From Phycisphaerae bacterium (GTDB lineage Bacteria > Planctomycetota > Phycisphaerae > Phycisphaerales > SM1A02): 6,782 nucleotides of DNA. Below the pieces are notes generated by a model. The model ran no database searches. It was given only the letters and a program-made list of their open reading frames with translations, and was not told where the DNA came from. Below, piece after piece: positions 1-5,633 of this stretch. Where the stretch lies: contig JABJQE010000020.1 in assembly GCA_018663565.1 (NCBI GenBank), positions 1 through 6,782 of the forward strand, given 5' to 3'. Position numbers and translations under genes: made by a program. Each line of letters opens with the position of its first letter. Position 1 is the first letter of the stretch.

Positions 1-56
1 AGCGTCCCTGCACGTTGCCAACGTGAATGTCGACGGTTCGAATCCGTTCACCCGCT
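1..56 (+). tRNA. tRNA-Gly (anticodon GCC), 3' part only, possibly disrupted
   Basis: The 3' half of a tRNA-Gly is readable. The anticodon loop is TTGCCAA at 15-21 with GCC at 17-19. A five-base variable region lies at 27-31. The T arm has stem 32-36 with 44-48 around the loop TTCGAAT at 37-43. The 3' acceptor strand CACCCGC is at 49-55 and the discriminator T at 56. No CCA is encoded. The acceptor strand implies a 5' partner GCGGGTG outside the window, as in bacterial tRNA-Gly. Oddity: only four anticodon-stem pairs form (11-14 with 22-25), and base 10 faces base 26 as G-A. Removing five bases, CCTGC at 7-11, would restore TCACG pairing perfectly with CGTGA and normal spacing to AGC at 1-3. 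The copy may therefore carry a small insertion, or be an attachment-site remnant rather than a working tRNA. The 5' half is not visible, so its integrity cannot be judged. Confidence 0.8.
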
Positions 57-85
57 TTCCGGCACGGTCACGCACCGAGCCGCAT

Positions 86-110
86 AACCCCGCTTTACGG
101 CGGGGTTTGT
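86..110 (+). terminator. Intrinsic terminator hairpin downstream of tRNA-Gly
   Basis: AACCCCGC at 86-93 pairs perfectly over 8 bp with GCGGGGTT at 100-107, around the six-base loop TTTACG. It is followed by a T/G-rich tail, TGTTGTTG. It sits 30 bases after the tRNA 3' end, as expected for a tRNA terminator. The minus-strand integrase frame reads straight through it. Confidence 0.7.
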
Positions 111-824
111 TGTTGGGGGAAGTGGAACTAAAGTTCCGGTCCGACTCGCAGCCTGAAGCACCAGATTGCACTGTTTCGTGCACCGAGTGGTGCCGGTTCT
201 GGTGACACCTAACAGGACCAGCATCGTCAGTCCCGGTTGCCTGACAGATGGCCGGCTCCACCGGGCCGGTCGGCCCGCTCAGCCTTGAGATGGCCTCGCT
301 GAGATCGTGAAGCCGGAGGTCCGTGTAGTACTTGTCCGTGGTCTTGAAACTGGCATGCCGCATGATTCGCTGGGCGATGGATGCGTGCACACCCTCACGT
401 TGCAGTCGCGTCGCCAGGGTCATGCGAAGACTGTGGAAGTCGATGGTGCGTTGCTGGTCATCTAACAGCGTTATGCCAGCACGCTCACAGTCCCGCCTGA
501 AGGTCTTCAGTGTTGGCACGGATCCGAAGACGGGATCCATGGGCCCGCCCGGAGGCAGCGTGCCGATGGCTTCTATCACGCATGGGTGCAGCGGGATCTC
601 GTCCACCCTGCGGGCCTTGCCCACGTCGTCGCGTATCCGCACGCTGCGGGCTTTGACATCAACATCACGCCAGCAGATCTGTTTGAGTTCCCCATGCCTG
701 AGCCCTGCGTAGACCGCCATCACGTAGACAGGGTGGCGAGGGGTCCACCGACGCCCTTGCCGTTCCTGCACCCGAAAGTTGGGACCAAGAAAGGGCAGTC
801 CATCAGGCACAGGAGAAGGAAGCA

Positions 825-932
825 ATGAACAACCATCCAGAACGATCCTCGTTCCGATCCTGGGCCGCTGTCGACCTCACCTGGATGCAATCAGGTTCCG
901 GGCCCACGCTCCTTGTGTTTCCTCTGGTTTGA
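825..932 (+). CDS. Possible 35-residue small ORF, function unknown
   Basis: An ATG at 825 is preceded at a suitable distance by AGGAGAAGGA (811-820), the best Shine-Dalgarno-like match in this part of the window. The ORF encodes 35 residues, starting MNNHPERSSFRSWAAVDLTW and ending LLVFPLV before TGA. I do not recognise it. It has no signal peptide, HTH or toxin-like pattern, only a hydrophobic last eight residues. It lies exactly where the integrase fragment loses similarity, so it may be the leftover start of a gene cut by a rearrangement, or chance. Evidence is limited to the ribosome site. Confidence 0.2.
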   Translation: MNNHPERSSFRSWAAVDLTWMQSGSGPTLLVFPLV

Positions 933-1050
933 TCCCATTCGGCATCGATTTTCGTATTCGTTGCCGCTGAATCGTCGATCTGGCCGTCGAAAGACGGGCA
1001 AAAAGGAGATTAAGTGGGAATTATATAAGTAATGGCCCCATTATTCATTT

Positions 1051-1075
1051 CAGTTATGTACTGTAATAACAGTTA
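1051..1075. promoter_or_regulatory. Direct and inverted repeat in the leader of the PEP-CTERM gene
   Basis: CAGTTA occurs at 1051-1056 and again at 1070-1075, 19 bases apart. ACTGT at 1060-1064 pairs with ACAGT at 1069-1073 around AATA. This sits in an AT-rich patch 70-95 bases before the ATG at 1145, a usual place for a promoter or operator. No convincing -35/-10 pair could be assigned, so a regulatory role is inferred from position and symmetry only. Confidence 0.25.
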
Positions 1076-1144
1076 CTAAGATAAGAGTTGATGATCTGAG
1101 GGGATCGCGACTCATTCGAGAGAGAGAAAGAAGGGAAGAAATCC

Positions 1145-1750
1145 ATGTATTTAAAAATGACTTGCATTGCCGCGTCTGTACTTGCACTCAGCGGCTTCGC
1201 TAGCGCCGGTATTGTCTACAGCGGTGAGATTGAAGAATACACCGATGGAAGCCCTGTCTCGATTGACATCGCTGGGCTCAACTACGAATTCGGCATCGAG
1301 GTCGCTGGACCGGCCGACTATGCCTACATCACCACAACTGACGAAGGCGCGGGCATCTTTGTTCCGATTGCGAACGAACTTCTCGCCCGCAACTTCGCTC
1401 CGGGTCACAGCATCGGCACGCTCACCTCGGTGCTCAACATGTATCCTCTCGGCCCCGGCGGTTACGAGAGCAACCTGATCATGCACGACTACATCACCGG
1501 TGAAGGAGAGTTCTCCGGCACCGGCTACGGCTACGTCGGCTTCGGTTTCGGTAGTGGCACGGAATTTAACTACGGTTGGATGGAGTTCATCACCGTTGAC
1601 ATCCCAGGGTGCAAGAAGATTATTATGACTGGTTGGGCTTACAACGACGAAGTCAACCAGTCGATCATTGTCGGACAGATCCCAGCTCCAGGCGCACTGG
1701 GCCTGCTCGCGATCGTTGGCCTCGCTGGCCGTCGTCGTCGACAGGGCTGA
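1145..1750 (+). CDS. Secreted protein with PEP-CTERM-like C-terminal sorting tail
   Basis: A 201-residue protein built for export. Residues 1-21 are a Sec signal peptide (a Lys, then a hydrophobic core) ending ASA before Gly22. The body is rich in Gly, Tyr and acidic residues, is predicted to be mostly beta strand, and has one Cys in the mature part (PGCKK). The last 23 residues form a tripartite sorting tail: PAPG in place of PEP, a hydrophobic helix GALGLLAIVGLAG, and a basic end RRRRQG. In the family such tails are cut by an exosortase-type membrane enzyme and the protein goes to the cell surface or matrix. The stretch YGWMEF to WAYND and GQIPAPG resembles many planctomycete proteins with this tail. 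The ATG at 1145 is supported by AAGGGAAG at 1131-1138 and by the intact signal peptide. The gene stands alone, with a strong terminator 28 bases after its stop. The ligand or function of the body is unknown. Confidence 0.85.
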   Translation: MYLKMTCIAASVLALSGFASAGIVYSGEIEEYTDGSPVSIDIAGLNYEFGIEVAGPADYAYITTTDEGAGIFVPIANELLARNFAPGHSIGTLTSVLNMYPLGPGGYESNLIMHDYITGEGEFSGTGYGYVGFGFGSGTEFNYGWMEFITVDIPGCKKIIMTGWAYNDEVNQSIIVGQIPAPGALGLLAIVGLAGRRRRQG

Positions 1751-1778
1751 TACGACCCGATCAACAAGATCATAAATC

Positions 1779-1811
1779 AACGCCCGTCCCGGTCCACCGG
1801 GGCGGGCGTTT
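1779..1811 (+). terminator. Strong intrinsic terminator after the PEP-CTERM-like gene
   Basis: AACGCCCGTCCCGG (1779-1792) pairs with CCGGGGCGGGCGTT (1797-1810) as a 14-bp stem with one T-G wobble, around the loop TCCA, ending in TTT. This is the strongest hairpin I found in the window. It lies 28 bases after the stop at 1750, so the gene is probably monocistronic. The tail on the complementary strand begins AAC and is less T-rich, so plus-strand use is favoured. Confidence 0.9.
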
Positions 1812-2043
1812 GCGTAGAAAGTCCAAACTATTCCAGAAAACCGGGGGCAGTTCAGTTCAATTCACCAGCCTCCTGATTCAGGTGAGCGTGTGCGGCAAGC
1901 TGATTTCCTGGCAGTCTCCAACCACTCTCAATGCCTATAGACTGAAGGCAAAAGGGGCAGTTTCTCAATGCGCATGAGGCAATTCGAATGCCGGGCAATC
2001 ACGCTGGCAACCTAACATCGCCCCCAGTATTGGAACTTCCCCC

Positions 2044-2967
2044 TTACCGCCACGGCCCGTGCTTGCCGACCCTCGTGATGGACTGGCCGTCGTAGCGGAA
2101 GAGTCCCCTATAGCCACCAAGCCAGAGCCGGCCTTCCTTGTCTTCATACGTGCACTGAATCGCATTGCTGTTCAGCCCGTTCATTTCGACCAGGGTCTCA
2201 TGAAACCTAGTGAATGACTTGCCGTCGTAGCTGTACACAGAAGAAGACAGATGAGTACAGAAGTCAGGTGTGTGTTCTTCTGTGTTCTTCTGTATTCCTC
2301 TGTGTTCTTCTGTTCTCTTCTGTGTACTGACCTCGCTGATCCTCGTCAGATCACGCGTGTTAATGCAGGGCAGTGATCGCCAGGCCGCCACGGCGTCTTC
2401 TCCACCAACCCACTTACCACCAACCCAGAACTGACTCCAATGGTCGTGCTTGTGGTGCTTCCCGGGCAGACGAATGAAACCACCGCCATAGGGGGCATCC
2501 CGGGTTCGCTCACCTTTGGGAAAGATCTCGCACGTCACTCCGGTTTGCGCCCGTATCTGCCTGATGACGCTCAACACCACGCCAGCCGGCAGCACTTCGT
2601 TGAATCGCACCCAGAAGTGACGCCCGCCCAATCCGTCAGAGTCTTCCTCAAGATGAGGAATCCTGTACTTCAGCAGAATCGCCCGAACCTCCGAGGCTTC
2701 CTTCTCCGCTGAGCCATCCTTTCGATGGGAGTCAACGTCGAACACCATGAAACGACAAGTGTTCGCAACTGATGTGGCGTACACCCCAATGGTGATGTGT
2801 CCGCCATAGTGCTGTTCTAACAGTGCCACTGTGAGTGGGCCATCATGCTTGACCCACTGCGAGCCCTTCCAGAACCCGTAGGCATCGGTGCGGTTCACTA
2901 GGTTTGCGAGGGTCGACTCCGAGATCTCAGAACCGCACCCCGACCAGATTGTCTCACCGACAACCAT
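2044..2967 (-). CDS. AEP-superfamily primase domain fused to a Reg_prop beta-propeller fragment
   Basis: The first ~200 of 307 residues resemble the archaeo-eukaryotic primase/polymerase domain found in TOTE-type mobile elements, which makes primers for element replication. Numbering from the upstream GTG at 2970, NRTDAYGFWKG opens the domain. The metal motif FDVD has D78 and D80, GGRHFWVRF carries H118, and EIFPKG to IRLPGKHH (148-173) is the third motif region. A normal family member would end or go on to a helicase near residue 205. Here the frame crosses a repeat-encoded linker, TQKRTEEHRGIQKNTEEH (217-233). It then enters about 1.3 units of a Reg_prop propeller (244-300: VYSYDGKSFTRF, then YEDKEGRLWLGG and GLFRYDGQS). 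This is too little to fold as a propeller, so the tail is probably an accidental fusion. ATG 2967 is chosen because GGAAGGGG lies five or six bases upstream; GTG 2970 is the alternative. The start overlaps the stop of the HTH gene, so they are translationally coupled. Confidence 0.75.
   Translation of the reverse strand: MVVGETIWSGCGSEISESTLANLVNRTDAYGFWKGSQWVKHDGPLTVALLEQHYGGHITIGVYATSVANTCRFMVFDVDSHRKDGSAEKEASEVRAILLKYRIPHLEEDSDGLGGRHFWVRFNEVLPAGVVLSVIRQIRAQTGVTCEIFPKGERTRDAPYGGGFIRLPGKHHKHDHWSQFWVGGKWVGGEDAVAAWRSLPCINTRDLTRISEVSTQKRTEEHRGIQKNTEEHTPDFCTHLSSSVYSYDGKSFTRFHETLVEMNGLNSNAIQCTYEDKEGRLWLGGYRGLFRYDGQSITRVGKHGPWR
2231..2331. repeat. 10-bp tandem repeat tract with inverted arms inside the primase ORF
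   Basis: The core is five head-to-tail 10-bp units at 2271-2320: TGTGTTCTTC twice, TGTATTCCTC, TGTGTTCTTC, TGTTCTCTTC, then a partial unit. GTACACAGAAG at 2233-2243 is the exact inverse of CTTCTGTGTAC at 2317-2327, and the sequence just inside continues as an imperfect purine/pyrimidine inverted repeat. The block can therefore fold into a long imperfect hairpin. On the minus strand it encodes the low-complexity linker rich in EEH and TQK. I recall similar CTCTGTGTTCTTCTG-like tracts from planctomycete non-coding DNA, but could not check this. It marks the junction between primase and propeller parts. Confidence 0.85.
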
Positions 2968-3233
2968 CACCCCCTTCCAATCTCGCGATGCGAGGCGATC
3001 CAGAGGTCGAGATCAGACCTTCGGAACCGGACCATGCGACCCAAGCGGATCACAGGAATCGCACCAGCGTTCTGCAGTTCCCATAGCTTTCGCTCGCTGA
3101 TTGCAAGGAGATCCGCTGCGTCCCGGGAACGGAGCAGCTGACCGGGTTCGGGGTTGATGTCGAGGCCTGCACACGGCTCTGCAGGCGATGGAGCATTCTG
3201 GACAATTCGAGTGTTCTTCATGCACGGAATCAT
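2967..3233 (-). CDS. Excisionase-type helix-turn-helix DNA-binding protein
   Basis: A small protein of about 88 residues whose C-terminal half is a MerR-like HTH_17 domain: QLLRSRDAADLLAISERKL (helix-turn-helix), then LQNAGAIPVIRLGRMVRFRR (the wing), then SDLDLWIAS. This pattern is typical of excisionase (Xis) and related element-encoded regulators. They bend att DNA to direct excision, or regulate the element's genes. The N-terminal 30 residues are variable and proline-rich with no recognised motif. Start is uncertain: ATG 3233 is used here, TTG 3242 and ATG 3221 are alternatives, and none has a clear Shine-Dalgarno site. The stop TGA overlaps the primase start, as in a tight operon. Location just upstream of a primase on an element with an integrase fragment supports a mobile-element role. 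Xis activity itself is inferred. Confidence 0.75.
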   Translation of the reverse strand: MIPCMKNTRIVQNAPSPAEPCAGLDINPEPGQLLRSRDAADLLAISERKLWELQNAGAIPVIRLGRMVRFRRSDLDLWIASHREIGRG

Positions 3234-3270
3234 CCGCGGCAAACACTCGCACTATGTAGCGCATATGAGA

Positions 3271-3672
3271 TTACTTGTCAGTGGACTGCTTGGGCCTGAA
3301 CTCGGCGGGGATGTAGTACCCCGCTCGTCGACGATTCAGCACGCCCTTGCGACGAAGTATCCCGCTGAGTGACTTGCGTGCGTTCTCTGCACTGACTGCT
3401 CCGCCCTTCACGCTCAATCCTGCGACGATCCTGGCCTGAGTGAGCGGCTTGTCTTCGGGGCGAGACAGGAGCATGTCCCAGATCCTCTGCTCCTGGGGCG
3501 ACAGAGCCAGTGATGGATCTGCGATCAGGGATTGAAGTTCGTCTGCGAGTCTTCGCAGGTGATCCGCCGCATCAGGCGATAGCCTTGAAACAACAGAGCA
3601 AACTGCAAATAACACACTGAAACGCCAGATTGACCCAGAACACGCGTGTGTGACGCCTTCATTCCATTTCAA
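3271..3672 (-). CDS. Small protein with winged-helix-like C-terminal domain, unknown function
   Basis: Up to 133 residues. The first reliable part is SPDAADHLRRLADELQSLI, an amphipathic helix. The following LSPQEQRIWDMLLSR, LTQARIVAGLSVKG, NARKSLSGILRRKGVL and NRRRAGYYIPAEF read like the helices and wing of a winged-helix DNA-binding fold. I do not recognise a named family. It is first in the minus-strand run with the excisionase-type and primase genes, 28-37 bases upstream of the next start, so a role as the element's regulator or replication protein is plausible but inferred. The start is doubtful. The outer limit given is TTG 3672; GTG 3615 would drop the poorly protein-like first 19 residues; no ATG or good ribosome site exists. 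The frame is open back to a TAG at 3721-3723. Confidence 0.55.
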   Translation of the reverse strand: MKWNEGVTHACSGSIWRFSVLFAVCSVVSRLSPDAADHLRRLADELQSLIADPSLALSPQEQRIWDMLLSRPEDKPLTQARIVAGLSVKGGAVSAENARKSLSGILRRKGVLNRRRAGYYIPAEFRPKQSTDK

Positions 3673-3796
3673 GAATTTCGTGCCACCACTGAAGTTGCAA
3701 TGGAGTAAACTTGATCGTGCCTAGGACGAAGGATAAATCACCAGTGCCATTTACACTGATTATGAACGTGCTCGTAGTCAGGGTATTATTGAAACC
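3673..3796. promoter_or_regulatory. Divergent intergenic region between element module and beta-helix gene
   Basis: This 124-bp gap separates the minus-strand element genes from the plus-strand beta-helix gene, so it must hold promoters for both. It contains an inverted repeat, CAGTG (3742-3746) and CACTG (3754-3758), separated by seven bases, and an AT-rich TATTAT at 3784-3789. Neither gives a convincing sigma-70 pair. Regulatory role rests on position. Confidence 0.3.
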
Positions 3797-5545
3797 ATGA
3801 TGATGAAGTCTTCAATCGTCTCGTCGCTGGTCATGTGCGTCTGTTCAGCACAGGCGACTGTCCACTACTACATAGATGATGATGGTTCGCAGTATCCCAC
3901 GGCGGACTTTGCATCGATACAAGAAGCAATCGACGACTTTAACGACCCGATGGATGATGCCATTATCCATGTGGCTCCAGGCTTCTATAACGTCGCCGGA
4001 CTCCCTGGGAGTTATGTGTTCAGCACCAAAGGAAAGTCGGTTCAGATACTCAGCGACACGTCCTTTCCGGGAGAGTGCGTTATCGATGGAAGTGCTTTGA
4101 TCGCGGGGATGGTTTGTAACAGCGGCGAGGACAGCAGCGTTCTTGTCAAAGGCCTTGTGTTTCAGAATTGTCAAACCGGCATTTTGTGTAGCGGGAATGT
4201 TGCACCAACCATTGCGGATTGCACTATACGCAATTGCACTAGTGACAACCTCGGATTCGGCGCCGGAATGGCGATTGGGAACGACGCGCACCCATCAATA
4301 AGCGGCATGACAATCTTTAATTGTCATGCTGAATTGGGTGCAGGAATCAGCGTATTTACTGGTGCTTGGCCTTCTCTTACGAACTCCACGATCGAGGGGT
4401 GTTCTGCATCGTTCGCAGGTGGCATTGGAGTATTCGCAAACGCGTACATCGAAATTCAAGGGGTGTCCATTGCGAATTGCCACGCCACCGATACGGGCGG
4501 AGGCTTGGCAATTTCTCCTGAATCTTCTGTCAATTGGCTGGGAGGAGGCAGCATAGACGGATGCAGTGCAAAACTTGGGGGCGGCATTTTTATTGCTACA
4601 TCAACTGGGAATCTCACTGGCGTCACAATCGACAACTGCCACGCATATACCGGGGGTGCCATTTGCTTGGTTAATGCGAAGACAGAAATACAAAACAAAC
4701 TCACGGCGACAAATCTTCAAATCACATCATGCACAGCCACCGGCGGGGATTTATCTGGGTGGCCATTCCTGAGCGGCCAGGGTGGTGGCATCTACGCTTA
4801 TGAGACCTCCGTCGAACTAGACCAGTCAACGGTGATGAACTGCACGGCGCTGTCCTCCGGCGGCGGCATCGCTGCATTTAATGGCGAGCTTCTCAAACTC
4901 ACTTCAACAACGATGAAAGGCAATTCCGCCAACTTAGCGGGTGGCGGAGTTCAATGTGAATCTGTTGGCCTCTGCCATGTGGAGGGCGGGCAGTGGAGCT
5001 CTAATACTGCTCTATCTGGAGGCGGCGCTCATTTGCAATTGACAAGCGTCTGGCTTTCAGATTTGTCAGTGGTTGGCAATATTGGCACGCCAGATGCGAC
5101 AGAGTTCTCTGCCGGAGCGGCGATGTATCTGGCACCGGCCGCCACTGACACAATAGGTATTTCGAATTGCCGTATCAATGCGAATTCAGCAGCAAACGGT
5201 TGGGGAAATGCTGGAGCCATCGCCATAGAGGAACCCAACGGGCAGAGCGACATGTTAGAAGTTTGGTACTCAGACTTCTGCGGGAATTATCCAGCGGTTC
5301 CCGTCTCAGATCCTCTTGGCCTGCCGATCTCATATCACGATTTTCTCAACAACTACTCAGAGTCACTGTGCCATGGGTGCGTAGGTGACATGGATGGCGA
5401 TGCAATCGTCGACTTGGTGGACCTTCTTACGCTCCTTCAACGATGGGGGACCAACGATACCGCCGGCGATATCAACCTAGATCAAACTGTAGATGTGCTC
5501 GACATTCTCGACTTGCTGGAAGCTTGGGGCTCGTGCTTCCCCTGA
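3797..5545 (+). CDS. Secreted right-handed beta-helix protein with C-terminal dockerin-like domain
   Basis: A 582-residue exported protein. Residues 1-20 are a signal peptide ending SAQA before TVHYY. The start YYIDDDGSQYPTADFASIQEAID is the usual opening of pectate-lyase-like beta-helix proteins. Residues ~90-480 are repeated coils of about 30 residues. Each has a pattern like TIxNCxA, then GGGI (IEGCSASFAGGIGV, SIDGCSAKLGGGIFI, TIDNCHAYTGGAI), so cysteines probably stack in a ladder along the helix. Residues 530-579 hold two calcium-loop units, DMDGDAIVDLVD (from 531) and DINLDQTVDVLD (from 558), each followed by a helix ending WG. This is the dockerin-like layout common at the C-termini of planctomycete secreted proteins. 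No catalytic residues could be assigned, so adhesion, glycan binding or polysaccharide lyase activity are all possible. Three ATGs lie in a row (3797, 3800, 3803) without a clear Shine-Dalgarno. Codon use looks less GC-biased than the flanking genes. Confidence 0.88.
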   Translation: MMMKSSIVSSLVMCVCSAQATVHYYIDDDGSQYPTADFASIQEAIDDFNDPMDDAIIHVAPGFYNVAGLPGSYVFSTKGKSVQILSDTSFPGECVIDGSALIAGMVCNSGEDSSVLVKGLVFQNCQTGILCSGNVAPTIADCTIRNCTSDNLGFGAGMAIGNDAHPSISGMTIFNCHAELGAGISVFTGAWPSLTNSTIEGCSASFAGGIGVFANAYIEIQGVSIANCHATDTGGGLAISPESSVNWLGGGSIDGCSAKLGGGIFIATSTGNLTGVTIDNCHAYTGGAICLVNAKTEIQNKLTATNLQITSCTATGGDLSGWPFLSGQGGGIYAYETSVELDQSTVMNCTALSSGGGIAAFNGELLKLTSTTMKGNSANLAGGGVQCESVGLCHVEGGQWSSNTALSGGGAHLQLTSVWLSDLSVVGNIGTPDATEFSAGAAMYLAPAATDTIGISNCRINANSAANGWGNAGAIAIEEPNGQSDMLEVWYSDFCGNYPAVPVSDPLGLPISYHDFLNNYSESLCHGCVGDMDGDAIVDLVDLLTLLQRWGTNDTAGDINLDQTVDVLDILDLLEAWGSCFP

Positions 5546-5633
5546 TTATGGCCGCGCAGTACACTTTTGCTGGTTCAGATTTTGAAAAGCAATCGGTTCC
5601 CCCGTCTTCTCCACCGCGGTATTCTGAAGAACC

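Larger units (their letters stand above)
1..876 (-). pseudogene. Tyrosine recombinase/integrase, catalytic-domain fragment lacking its N-terminal half
   Basis: The minus-strand frame is open from 876 (just after a TGA at 877-879) to the window edge. It encodes the catalytic half of a phage-type tyrosine integrase, which cuts and rejoins DNA at att sites. Box I reads MAVYAGLRHGELKQICWRDV, with the catalytic Arg at 697-699. Box II reads DFHSLRMT, with His 433-435 and Arg 424-426. Then MRHASFKTTDKYYTD has His 355-357 and a Tyr pair at 325-330; the second is the likelier nucleophile by the family's YTD pattern. Recognisable similarity begins near 780. The SAM-like DNA-binding N-terminal domain is absent and no good start codon precedes box I, so this looks like a truncated or rearranged gene. 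After the domain the frame continues about 100 codons with no recognisable fold, antisense through the terminator and tRNA-Gly, giving NGFEPSTFTLAT from the tRNA itself. Its position facing a tRNA 3' end fits an integrated element. Confidence 0.85.
781..1144. other. Mostly non-coding stretch between integrase fragment and PEP-CTERM gene
   Basis: No convincing full gene is visible here. The minus-strand integrase similarity fades at about 780 and a TGA closes that frame at 877-879. No integrase N-terminal half was recognised in the other minus-strand frames I read. The plus strand has one small ORF with a good ribosome site (825-932). From about 1000 the sequence becomes AT-rich and then purine-rich, as expected for the promoter and leader of the gene at 1145, with AGAAGGGAAGAA just before its ATG. 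Confidence 0.5.

Noticed and set aside
262..277. CGGGCC-GGTC-GGCCCG hairpin just after the integrase catalytic domain as its terminator
   Set aside because: The stem is only 6 bp, no T-run follows on the minus strand, and the frame continues open through it.
332..712. 126-residue plus-strand open frame
   Set aside because: It lies opposite the integrase catalytic domain, whose active-site motifs are unmistakable on the minus strand; the plus translation is Ser/Arg-rich shadow sequence.
1151..1780. 209-residue minus-strand open frame opposite the PEP-CTERM-like gene
   Set aside because: It is the complement of a gene with a clear signal peptide, sorting tail, ribosome site and terminator; its own translation shows no recognisable motif.
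1978..1993. GGCAATTCGAATGCC, which contains the tRNA T-loop string TTCGAAT, as a possible second att site
   Set aside because: Only the near-palindromic TTCGAAT matches the tRNA; flanking stem and acceptor bases do not, so it is best explained by chance.
1812..2043. Gene or terminator in the gap between the PEP-CTERM terminator and the primase ORF
   Set aside because: No frame showed a recognisable protein, and only very short inverted repeats (such as CCTGATTCAGG) are present.
2271..2330. Possible CRISPR array
   Set aside because: The 10-bp units are contiguous with no spacers and are far too short; it is a simple tandem repeat.
3013..3264. 83-residue minus-strand frame starting MRYIVRVFAADD that overlaps the Xis-type gene, as a frameshifted N-terminus
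   Set aside because: Its first dozen residues look protein-like, but it soon becomes Cys/Arg-rich shadow sequence and does not join the HTH domain at any evident slippery site.
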